Source: Jatrophihabitans sp964252635 (GTDB taxonomy: Bacteria; Actinomycetota; Actinomycetes; Mycobacteriales; Jatrophihabitantaceae). From it: a stretch of DNA of 64,000 nt. Position numbers and translations under genes: made by a program. This document shows, piece by piece, positions 57,437-64,000 of the stretch. Where the stretch lies: assembly GCF_964252635.1 (NCBI RefSeq), contig NZ_CAXUNP010000019.1:5504-69503 (forward strand). The letters are read 5' to 3'. Position 1 is the first letter of the stretch; each line of letters begins with the position of its first letter. The notes under the pieces were generated by a model. That model searched no databases, was not told where the DNA came from, and saw nothing but the letters and a program-made list of their open reading frames with translations.

Positions 57437-58729
57437 GTGACCACCCGCCAGGCCGCCGTCGTCGGTGGCAACCGCATCCCGTTCGCCCGCTCGAACGGCC
57501 CGTACGCGCACGCCAGCAACCAGGACATGCTCACCGCCACGCTGGACGGGCTCGTCGCCCGCTTCGGCCTGCAGGACGAGCGCCTCGGCGAGGTCGCCGC
57601 GGGCGCAGTGCTCAAGCACAGCCGCGACTTCAACCTGACCCGGGAGGCGGTGCTGGGTTCGCGGCTGTCCGCCGACACGCCCGCCTACGACGTCCAGCAG
57701 GCCTGCGGCACGGGCCTGGAGACGGTCATCCTGACCGCGAACAAGATCGCGCTGGGCCAGATCGACTCGGCGGTCGCGGCCGGGGTCGACACCACCTCGG
57801 ACGCCCCGATCGCCGTCAACGAGGAGCTGCGCGCGGTGCTGCTCGAGGCCAACCGCGCCAAGACCCTCGCCGGTCGCCTCAAGGCGCTCGGCGGGCTGCG
57901 TCCGAACCAGCTCGCACCGGCCATCCCGCAGAACCTCGAGCCGCGCACCGGGCTGTCCATGGGCGAGCACCAGGCCGTGACCACGCGGGAGTGGGGCATC
58001 ACCCGCGAGGCGCAGGACGAGCTCGCCGCCGCGTCGCACCGGAACCTGGCCGCCGCCTACGAGCGCGGGTTCCAGGACGACCTCATCACCCCGTTCCTCG
58101 GGCTGTCGCGCGACCAGAACCTGCGGGGCGACTCCACCGTCGAGAAGCTCGCCAAGCTCTCGCCTGCTTTCGGCAAGAGCTACGGCGACGAGGCGACGAT
58201 GACCGCCGGCAACTCGACGCCGCTCACGGACGGCGCGTCGGCCGTTCTGCTCGCCAGCGACGAGTGGGCCGCCGAGCACCACCTGCCGGTACTCGCGCAC
58301 GTGGTCGACGCCGAGACCGCCGCCGTGGACTACGTGCACGGCGACAAGAAGTACGACGGCCTGCTCATGGCCCCGGTCTACGCGGTGCCGCGCCTGCTGG
58401 CCCGCAACAAGCTGACCTTCGACGACTTCGACTTCATCGAGATCCACGAGGCCTTCGCCGGCACCGTGCTCGCCACGATGAAGGCGTGGGAGGACCCGGA
58501 GTTCGGCCGCGCCCGGCTCGGGCTCGCCGGGTCCTTCGGCTCGGTCGACCGCAGCCGGCTCAACGTCAACGGCTCGTCGCTCGCCGCGGGTCACCCGTTC
58601 GCCGCGACCGGCGGGCGCATCGTCGCCGCGCTGGCGAAGATGCTGCACGAGAAGGGATCGGGGCGTGGGTTGATCTCGATCTGCGCGGCCGGTGGCCAGG
58701 GCGTCACCGCCATCCTGGAAGCCAACTAG
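57437..58729 (+). CDS. fadI: Acetyl-CoA C-acyltransferase (thiolase, FadI/FadA2-like)
   Basis: 430 residues from the GTG at 57437, chosen because GGGGGAG lies 7 bases upstream (an ATG at 57422 is also in frame). Catalytic Cys in YDVQQACGTGLETV, His in FIEIHEAFAGT, second Cys in SICAAGGQGV, NVNGSSLAAGHPFAATGGR. Thiolytic cleavage of 3-ketoacyl-CoA in beta-oxidation. First of the fadI-fabG4-htdX set, same order as Rv0243-Rv0241c. Its final codons and stop are the first unit of a 17-bp tandem array. Confidence 0.95.
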   Translation: MTTRQAAVVGGNRIPFARSNGPYAHASNQDMLTATLDGLVARFGLQDERLGEVAAGAVLKHSRDFNLTREAVLGSRLSADTPAYDVQQACGTGLETVILTANKIALGQIDSAVAAGVDTTSDAPIAVNEELRAVLLEANRAKTLAGRLKALGGLRPNQLAPAIPQNLEPRTGLSMGEHQAVTTREWGITREAQDELAAASHRNLAAAYERGFQDDLITPFLGLSRDQNLRGDSTVEKLAKLSPAFGKSYGDEATMTAGNSTPLTDGASAVLLASDEWAAEHHLPVLAHVVDAETAAVDYVHGDKKYDGLLMAPVYAVPRLLARNKLTFDDFDFIEIHEAFAGTVLATMKAWEDPEFGRARLGLAGSFGSVDRSRLNVNGSSLAAGHPFAATGGRIVAALAKMLHEKGSGRGLISICAAGGQGVTAILEAN

Positions 58730-58851
58730 GCCTCGAAGCCCACTGGGCCCCGACGCCAACTTGGTCTCGAAGCCCACTGGGCCCCGACGCCAACTTGGTC
58801 TCGAAGCCAACTAGGCCTCGAAGCCAACTGAGCAACGAAGCAAACGCAGAG
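58716..58851. repeat. 17-bp tandem array overlapping the thiolase stop
   Basis: Eight units of 17 bases start at 58716, 58733, 58750, 58767, 58784, 58801, 58818 and 58835. Consensus TCGAAGCCAACTGGGCC; units alternate with a CCGACGCCAACTTGGTC variant so that a 34-bp period also shows. The last unit is weak. The first covers the thiolase stop codon; the others fill the spacer to fabG4. Confidence 0.85.
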
Positions 58852-58868
58852 AGAAGGCCAGCTCACTC

Positions 58869-60206
58869 ATGTCCGACCGGTACCTGTCGCTCGTCAACTC
58901 CTCCGTGGGCTCGGCCGTCGCCTCGCGCGTCGGCCTGCCGCAGCCCTCGGTGCTGCGCCGCTTCCGGTCCGGTGACCCGTTGCTGCCCGGCGCGGTGCTG
59001 CTCGGCTCGACCGCGGGCCGTCCGGCCGCGGCGCTGAAGAAGCTGATCACGCAGGCCGGGGTCGAGGTCGTCGACGACATCGACAAGGTGTTCGACGGTG
59101 AGAAGGTCGCGGCCGTCGTGCTCGACGCCCGCTCGGTCGCCGCGCCGGCCGACCTCGCGGCGCTGCGGGCGTTCCTCGCGCCCGGCGTCAAGGCGCTCGG
59201 CCCGTCCGGCCGGGTCATCGTCCTCGGGTTGCCCGCCGACGGCGCCGACATCGCCGTCGACGCCACCCGGCAGGCGCTCGACGGCATCGTCCGCTCGCTG
59301 GCCAAGGAGCTGCGCCGCGGCGCCACCGCGAACCTGCTGTGGGTGGCCGACGAGGCGTCGCTGGCGTCGGCGCTGCGCTTCCTGCTGTCCGGTCGCTCGG
59401 CGTACGTCGACGGGCAGCCGCTGCTGCTCGGCCCCGGTACCGCCCCGGCGCCGGACGACTGGGACCAGCCGCTGGCGGGCAAGACCGCCCTGGTCACCGG
59501 TGCCGCACGCGGGATCGGCGCGGCCATCGCCGGCGTGCTGGCCCGCGACGGCGCGAACGTCGTCGTCGCCGACCTCACCCAGGCCGGTGAGGCGCTGGCC
59601 AAGGTCGCCAACCAGGTCGGCGGCACCGCGCTGCACCTCGACGTCGCCGCGGCCGACGCGCCGCAGCGCCTGCTCGAGCACCTGCACTCGCACACCGACG
59701 GTCTCGACATCCTCGTGCACAACGCCGGCATCACCCGCGACAAGCTGATGGCCAACATGAAGCCCGAGCAGTGGGACTCGGTCATCGCCGTCAACCTGCA
59801 GTCGCAGCTGTCGGTCAACGCGGCGCTGCTCGACAGCGACCAGCTCAACGACGGCTCGCGCGTCGTCTGCCTGTCGTCCACCACCGGGTTCTCGGGCAAC
59901 CGCGGCCAGACGAACTACGGCGCCACCAAAGCCGGCGTCATCGGCCTGGTCCGGTCGTCGGCGGCGTCGTTCGCCGCGCACGGGGCGTCGACGATCAATG
60001 CCGTCGCACCGGGGTTCATCGACACCGAGATGACGGCCAAGATGCCCCTGGCTACCCGCGAGGTCGCCCGCCGGCTGTCGTCGCTGCAGCAGGCGGGCCT
60101 GCCGGTCGACGTCGCCGAGGCGGTGTCGTGGCTGTCGTCGCCCGGCGCGGGTGGCGTCAACGGCCAGGTGCTGCGGGTGTGCGGGCAGAACCTCGTCGGG
60201 GCCTGA
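58869..60206 (+). CDS. fabG4: 3-oxoacyl-ACP reductase FabG4-like (high-molecular-weight SDR)
   Basis: 445 residues. N-terminal flavodoxin-like domain (about 1-190) without the nucleotide motif, then an SDR domain with ALVTGAARGIGAAIA, HNAGITRDKLMANM, catalytic Ser-Tyr-Lys in CLSSTTGFSGNRGQTNYGATKAG, and VAPGFIDTEM. Closely patterned on mycobacterial FabG4 (Rv0242c), an NADH-dependent 3-ketoacyl-CoA reductase. It lies between fadI and htdX; htdX starts 4 bases after its stop. Confidence 0.95.
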   Translation: MSDRYLSLVNSSVGSAVASRVGLPQPSVLRRFRSGDPLLPGAVLLGSTAGRPAAALKKLITQAGVEVVDDIDKVFDGEKVAAVVLDARSVAAPADLAALRAFLAPGVKALGPSGRVIVLGLPADGADIAVDATRQALDGIVRSLAKELRRGATANLLWVADEASLASALRFLLSGRSAYVDGQPLLLGPGTAPAPDDWDQPLAGKTALVTGAARGIGAAIAGVLARDGANVVVADLTQAGEALAKVANQVGGTALHLDVAAADAPQRLLEHLHSHTDGLDILVHNAGITRDKLMANMKPEQWDSVIAVNLQSQLSVNAALLDSDQLNDGSRVVCLSSTTGFSGNRGQTNYGATKAGVIGLVRSSAASFAAHGASTINAVAPGFIDTEMTAKMPLATREVARRLSSLQQAGLPVDVAEAVSWLSSPGAGGVNGQVLRVCGQNLVGA

Positions 60207-60210
60207 CGCC

Positions 60211-61059
60211 GTGCCGGCGCTGACCTCGCCCCCGTCGCTGCTGCCGCTGTACGCGCGCGCCGCGGTCACCGGGCCGCTGCACCGCGGCGACACCCTGCCC
60301 GACTCGACGTACACACTCGCGGACCAGGCGATCTCACGCGCACACCTGCAGGCCTACGCCGACGTGTGCGGGTTCCGCGTCTCCGACGTCCTGCCGCCGA
60401 CCTACCTGCACGTGCTCGCGTTCCCGCTGTCGGTGGCGCTGATGACCGAGGCGGCGTTCCCGTTCCCGCTCGTCGGCCTGGTGCACGTCAACAACGTCAT
60501 CACCGTGCGCCGGCGGGTGACCGCGGACGAGACGTTCTCGTTCTCGGTGCGGGCCGACAACCTGCGTCCGCACCCGGCCGGGCGCCAGCTCGACCTGCTC
60601 GCCGACGTGACCGTCGACGGCGAGACCGTCTGGACCGGCCGCAGCACCTACCTGCGCCGGGGCGGCGCGTCGTCGAAGGACGGCGGCAAGCGACCACGCA
60701 CCGAGCTCGGACCGCAGCAGGGCCCGACCGTGCAGCTGCGGGTGCCGGGCGACGTCGGCCGCCGCTACGGTGCGGTCTCGGGCGACCGCAACCCGATCCA
60801 CCTGCACCCGTTGTCGGCCCGGCTGTTCGGCTTCCCGTCGGCGATCGGGCACGGCATGTGGCTGGCGGCGCGGACCCTGGCCTCGCTCGAGGGACGCCTG
60901 CCGGACGCCTTCACCAACGAGGTGGCGTTCAAGCTGCCCGTGCCGCTGCCCTCGACGGTGTCGATCGGTGCGGTGCCGGTCGACGGTGGCTGGGACCTCG
61001 ACGTGCGCGCCGCTCGCTCCGGCAAGCCGCACCTCGCCGGGACCGTCCGCCGCTCCTGA
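60211..61059 (+). CDS. htdX: MaoC-type (R)-3-hydroxyacyl dehydratase (HtdX-like)
   Basis: 282 residues, GTG 60211, four bases after fabG4. Double hot-dog fold; the hydratase motif is in RYGAVSGDRNPIHLHPLSARLFGFPSAIGHGMW with the Asp-His pair. Dehydrates or hydrates (R)-3-hydroxyacyl thioesters. Third gene of the fadI-fabG4-htdX set (Rv0241c equivalent). Followed by a CCACCG-rich simple repeat (61069-61106) and a palindrome pair. Confidence 0.94.
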   Translation: MPALTSPPSLLPLYARAAVTGPLHRGDTLPDSTYTLADQAISRAHLQAYADVCGFRVSDVLPPTYLHVLAFPLSVALMTEAAFPFPLVGLVHVNNVITVRRRVTADETFSFSVRADNLRPHPAGRQLDLLADVTVDGETVWTGRSTYLRRGGASSKDGGKRPRTELGPQQGPTVQLRVPGDVGRRYGAVSGDRNPIHLHPLSARLFGFPSAIGHGMWLAARTLASLEGRLPDAFTNEVAFKLPVPLPSTVSIGAVPVDGGWDLDVRAARSGKPHLAGTVRRS

Positions 61060-61108
61060 CGACGACGACCACCACCGCCACCGCCACCGCCACTGCCACT
61101 GCCACCAC

Positions 61109-61221
61109 GAGTTGTCCGCGCTCCGGCGAGCCGGGACGCGCGGAAGGGCGGACAACCCGAGCGGCGTTTCGGAGTTGTCCGCGCCAAGACGAGCCGGGAC
61201 GCGACGGAGCGCGGACAACTC
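61109..61221. repeat. Paired palindromic intergenic repeat (copy 2)
   Basis: Hairpins 61109-61121/61146-61158 (11 of 13 pairs) and 61172-61184/61209-61221 (13 of 13), each around exactly 24 bases, with the same arm GAGTTGTCCGCGC and the same 63-bp period as the pair at 52622-52734. Lies between the convergent htdX and MFS genes. Confidence 0.9.
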
Positions 61222-61225
61222 GGGT

Positions 61226-62503
61226 TCACGGCGCGTGCGGGGCGTCTGAGTCCGCGTCTGCGTCCGCGTCCGCGTCTGAGTCCGCGTGCGCGATGTGGGC
61301 GAGCTGGCGCCACAGCAGCACCAGGAACAGCGCCGACCCGGCGAAGCCGAACCAGAACGGCGCAGTCAGCCCGATGTGCTCGGCCAGCAACCCGCCGATC
61401 CCCGAGCCGATGACCAGCCCGCCGAAGGTGCCGACCGTGTTGACGCTGTTGACCCGTCCCTGCAGCCCGTGCGGGACGGCCCGCTGCCGGACCGTCGCCG
61501 ACGTCGTGCTCCAGACGAAGGCGTGGGCGCCGAAGACGAAGAACGTCGGCAGCGCCACCGCGGGCGAGGTTGTCACGGCCAGCACGAGGTGCGTGAACGT
61601 CTCGATGACCAGGCCGATGCGCATGATCGCGCCCAGGCTCACATGCCGGACGAGGCGGCCGTACCCCGCCGTCCCCAGCAGCCCGCCGGCGGCCTCGACG
61701 GTCGTGATCAGCCCGAAACCGACGGCCCCCAGGCCCAGGCGGTCCCGCGAGTAGAGCACCAGTACCGACCAGGCGGCACCGAACGTCAGGTTGAAGACGA
61801 AGATCGTCAGCACCAGCGTGCGCACAGCCGCATGCCGGCGCACCCAGCCGAAACCGGCCCGGACGTCGGCCCGCACGGTCCGCGTCGACGGCGCCTGCAG
61901 CGGCGGCAGCACCAGGCGGGACACGAACAGCACCCCGGCGGCGACGAGCACCGCCTGACCGGCGAACGGCAGGACCATCCCGGCCGCGAACAGGGCGGCG
62001 CCGACGGGTGGACCGATGAGCCGGTTCACCGTGATGAAGCCGAACATCAACCGCGGCTGGGCGAGGACGAGGTCGTCGCGGCTGACGACCATGGGCAGCA
62101 GCGTGGCGGTGGTGTTGTCGCCGAAGACCTCGGCGACGCCGAGCGCGAACAGCAGCCCGAGCACCACGGCGATCGACACCGTGTGGGTGACGATCGACAG
62201 CGCGAGCAGGGCCAGGATGCCCACCCGGACCAGGTCGGCGCTGATGACGATGAGCCGGCGGTCGAGCCGGTCGGACAGCGCCCCGGCGGACAGGCCGAAC
62301 AGCAGCGGCGCGAGCCACTGCAGCGAGGCGGCGCTGGCGATGAGGAACGCGTTGTGCGTCTGCGAGGCGACGAGCAGGGGTCCGGCGGCGACCGCGATGC
62401 CGTCACCGAGGTTGCTCGTCCACGACGACGCGAGCAACCGGCGGAAGTTGGCGCCGAACCGGCTGGGGGCGACGAGCTCGAACAGTGCTCCCGCGACGCC
62501 CAC
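61226..62503 (-). CDS. MFS transporter with Asp-Ala repeat tail
   Basis: 425 residues, GTG 62503. MFS_3-like: FGANFRRLLASSWTSNLGDGIAVAAGPLLVAS, LLFGLSAGALSDRLDRRLIVISADLVR, FGDNTTATLLPMVVSRDDLVLAQPRL, VRQRAVPHGLQGRVNSVNTVG. About 12 helices. The last 19 residues are ADSDADADADADSDAPHAP, encoded by GCGTCC-type hexamer repeats (61244-61292). Export of an unknown compound. The start is 12 bases from the stop of the small gene upstream on the same strand. Confidence 0.87.
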   Translation of the reverse strand: MGVAGALFELVAPSRFGANFRRLLASSWTSNLGDGIAVAAGPLLVASQTHNAFLIASAASLQWLAPLLFGLSAGALSDRLDRRLIVISADLVRVGILALLALSIVTHTVSIAVVLGLLFALGVAEVFGDNTTATLLPMVVSRDDLVLAQPRLMFGFITVNRLIGPPVGAALFAAGMVLPFAGQAVLVAAGVLFVSRLVLPPLQAPSTRTVRADVRAGFGWVRRHAAVRTLVLTIFVFNLTFGAAWSVLVLYSRDRLGLGAVGFGLITTVEAAGGLLGTAGYGRLVRHVSLGAIMRIGLVIETFTHLVLAVTTSPAVALPTFFVFGAHAFVWSTTSATVRQRAVPHGLQGRVNSVNTVGTFGGLVIGSGIGGLLAEHIGLTAPFWFGFAGSALFLVLLWRQLAHIAHADSDADADADADSDAPHAP

Positions 62504-62515
62504 AAGACGTCGAGG

Positions 62516-62680
62516 CTAGCGCTTGAGGATGCCTCGTCGTCGGCCCTCGCCGGCCAGGGTGAACCCGAACAGCACCAGGGCGATGACGAACAGGAAGAAC
62601 AGGCCCTTGATCAGGAAACCGACGATGCCCATCAGGACCCAGATCGCGAGCAGGGCCAGCAACACCTTGCCGACGTTCAT
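62516..62680 (-). CDS. Small hydrophobic membrane protein
   Basis: 54 residues, ATG 62680 behind a strong AGGAGGAG. MNVGKVLLALLAIWVLMGIVGF, then GLFFLFVIALVLFGFTLA and a basic end (EGRRRGILKR): two membrane helices. Related short proteins are widespread in actinobacteria; the function is unknown. It lies directly before the MFS gene on the same strand. Confidence 0.75.
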   Translation of the reverse strand: MNVGKVLLALLAIWVLMGIVGFLIKGLFFLFVIALVLFGFTLAGEGRRRGILKR

Positions 62681-62782
62681 CGCTCCTCCTGTCCGGGCCG
62701 GGGGCCCGTCACCGTGTTCAACCCCCGAGTCGCCCGCCGGGTTCCCGGGTGGTGCGTCGGCCGCCGACGCTAATCGCCGATG

Positions 62783-63883
62783 TCAGACGCCGGGCTCAGG
62801 CTCTGGGTCCGGACCGGCACCGGTCTCGCCGCGGTGATCGGCGTGCCGACCCGACGTCTCCGGGCCGCGGGCCATCCGGCTGAACCAGTCGACGACGCTC
62901 TCGGCCGCGGTGCCCACCGTCGCCCCGACCCCGCGCACCGCACCCACCAACGGGTCGGTCGACTCCTCGATGCGGGTGCGGTAGGCCCGCGCCGCCTCCT
63001 TCGCCGTCTCGCCGAAGGATGCCTCGCGGTCGTCGGATCGCAGCGGGTAGTCGCCGGCCACGATGCGCCCGAACTCCTCGGAGCTGGCCCACCGCTGGAT
63101 CTCGGCGGCCCGCACGACGGAGAAGGGATGGCTGGTGCGTTCGGTGTTGAGCAGCTTCAGCACGCCGTCGCGCAGGTCGCCGGCGCTCTCGTACTCCTGC
63201 GCCTGGGCCAGGAACGCGTCGGCGTCGATGCGGTCGAGGTGCGCGCCGCCGGCCAGCTTCATCTGCAACCGCAGCGCCGCGTCGACGTCCTGGCTGGCGA
63301 GCAACCCGGCCCGGTCGCCGGACAGCTCGGCCTTGCGTTCCCACTCGCGCAGGGCCGCGATCAGCGCGCGCAGGCCGAGCCCGCCCGCGGGCACCCAGCC
63401 GAACGAGCCGGCCAGGTTGAGCAGATGCATGAGCAGCGACTGGTACAGCGCGTGCCCGGACATCGCGTGCCCGAGCTCGTGGCCGAGCACGACGCGCCGC
63501 TCCGCGTCGTCGGTGAGTTCGTAGAGCCCGCTGGTGACCGCGATGAACGGACGGTCGACGCCCAGCGTGACGGCGTTCGGCATCGGGTCGTTGACGACGT
63601 ACAGCTCGGGACGCTCCGGTGCGTCGAGCACGCCGACGACCTCGGTGAGCAACGCGTCGAGGTCGGGGAACTGCCGCGGACCGACCCGGACCGACGAGGC
63701 CAGGTAGGCCAGCCGGTACTGCCGCTCGCGCAGCATGCCCGACGCCAGCCGGATCAGCTGGTCGAAGCCCGGTACGGAACGTAGCGCGGTGAGCGCGGCC
63801 CGGTCGGCGGGGTGTTCGAAGGCACGGGAACTGATACCGGTGAGGACGGCGCGGCCCGCGGCGTCGACCGAGGGTTCGCTCAT
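62783..63883 (-). CDS. M48 family zinc metallopeptidase
   Basis: 366 residues, ATG 63883. Zinc-binding HExxH in RRVVLGHELGHAMSGHALYQ; third ligand Glu in the SGDRAGLLASQD region is replaced by Asp (family members of this subgroup have ExxxD or D here). PELYVVNDPMPNAVTLGVDRPFIAVTSGLYEL is the typical substrate-side strand. No signal peptide and no long transmembrane helices are obvious, so a cytoplasmic or membrane-associated protease. The acidic Pro-rich tail (GPDPEPEPGV) is disordered. Confidence 0.9.
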   Translation of the reverse strand: MSEPSVDAAGRAVLTGISSRAFEHPADRAALTALRSVPGFDQLIRLASGMLRERQYRLAYLASSVRVGPRQFPDLDALLTEVVGVLDAPERPELYVVNDPMPNAVTLGVDRPFIAVTSGLYELTDDAERRVVLGHELGHAMSGHALYQSLLMHLLNLAGSFGWVPAGGLGLRALIAALREWERKAELSGDRAGLLASQDVDAALRLQMKLAGGAHLDRIDADAFLAQAQEYESAGDLRDGVLKLLNTERTSHPFSVVRAAEIQRWASSEEFGRIVAGDYPLRSDDREASFGETAKEAARAYRTRIEESTDPLVGAVRGVGATVGTAAESVVDWFSRMARGPETSGRHADHRGETGAGPDPEPEPGV

Positions 63884-63922
63884 ACCGGCAACCTAGCGGA
63901 CGGCACCGCACCGGCTCCCTCC

Positions 63923-63977
63923 GGTGATCAACTGCGGACACGGGTCGAATAGTCGCCGGGATCCGCAATCGATCACC
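63923..63977. repeat. Intergenic inverted repeat near right window edge
   Basis: Arms 63923-63938 and 63962-63977 pair at 14 of 16 positions (GGTGATCAACTGCGGA on the left). The core TGATCAACT is shared with the dyad at 9940-9993. The next gene lies outside the window. Confidence 0.6.
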
Positions 63978-64000
63978 TGAGTTTGGGGAGGGGGTGGGGG

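Noticed and set aside
58716..58851. CRISPR array or multiple binding sites of the TetR regulator
   Set aside because: Units abut directly with a 17-bp period and no spacer; the regulator gene lies upstream of fadI, far from here.

Overview
The window is a very GC-rich (about 70% or more by eye) stretch of actinobacterial chromosome centred on the replication origin. The core order dnaA, dnaN, recF, dciA, gyrB, gyrA, DUF3566 gene, tRNA-Ile, DLW-39 gene, tRNA-Ala runs leftward from about 32.3 kb. rpmH, rnpA, yidD, yidC, jag, rsmG, parA, parB run rightward from 32.8 kb. This is the classic arrangement of high-GC Gram-positives. Gene content (Bpa, CrgA, sortase E-type, DUF881, CwlM, MurJ, MutT4-type Nudix, PcnA, Ino1/PadR, FabG4/HtdX) points to an actinomycete near the Frankineae/Jatrophihabitans/Nakamurella area, but the genus cannot be fixed from the sequence alone. 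There is one assembly gap of 100 N (48389-48488).

Layout. 0-5.5 kb: Bpa (cut by the window edge), an Rv3778c-like fold-type I PLP protein, an NADPH:quinone oxidoreductase, histidine ammonia-lyase and an alpha/beta hydrolase. 5.5-10 kb: Nudix hydrolase coupled to an iron-sulfur (6-4)-type photolyase/cryptochrome, a GAF-GAF-PP2C phosphatase and a HhH-GPD protein. 10-17.5 kb: trpG/pabA, a tiny membrane protein, class E-like sortase, DUF881, crgA, PH-domain protein, rhomboid protease, ppiA, a lipoprotein and gatD-murT (lipid II amidation). 17.6-21.2 kb: secreted sedolisin peptidase, DUF1059 protein and a degenerate EAL protein. 21.2-32.8 kb: tRNAs, DNA gyrase, dciA, recF, dnaN, oriC, dnaA. 32.8-38.5 kb: ribosomal protein L34, RNase P protein, membrane insertion (YidD, YidC, Jag), RsmG and ParAB. 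38.4-50.6 kb: nitroreductase, AlaA-like aminotransferase, GNAT, CwlM-like amidase, trxA, trxB, murJ, DUF6049 protein, Nudix, pcnA. 50.6-64 kb: MFS transporter, YqgE, a membrane protein, ino1 with its PadR regulator, arginine deiminase, a TetR-fadI-fabG4-htdX lipid locus, a second MFS transporter, a small membrane protein and an M48 protease.

How it works together. Chromosome replication (DnaA, DnaN, gyrase, DciA), origin segregation (ParA, ParB, three identical parS-like 14-mers), envelope insertion (YidC, YidD, Jag) and peptidoglycan supply (MurJ, MurT-GatD, CwlM, CrgA) are packed around oriC. Three details suggest that serine/threonine-kinase control of the wall is wired differently from mycobacteria: the pknB-pknA cluster that normally follows trpG is absent there, MurJ has no pseudokinase tail, and the CwlM homologue keeps its zinc ligands and lacks the long C-terminal tail.

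The most unusual DNA features are non-coding or nearly so. A 62-bp tandem array (interrupted by the N gap) lies between the Nudix gene and the DUF6049 gene, and every unit is a 21-codon mini-ORF that overlaps the next by GTGA. Two distant intergenic loci each carry two 13-24-13 palindromes with an identical 63-bp period. Several other intergenic regions carry long dyads. A 17-bp tandem array starts inside the stop region of the thiolase gene.
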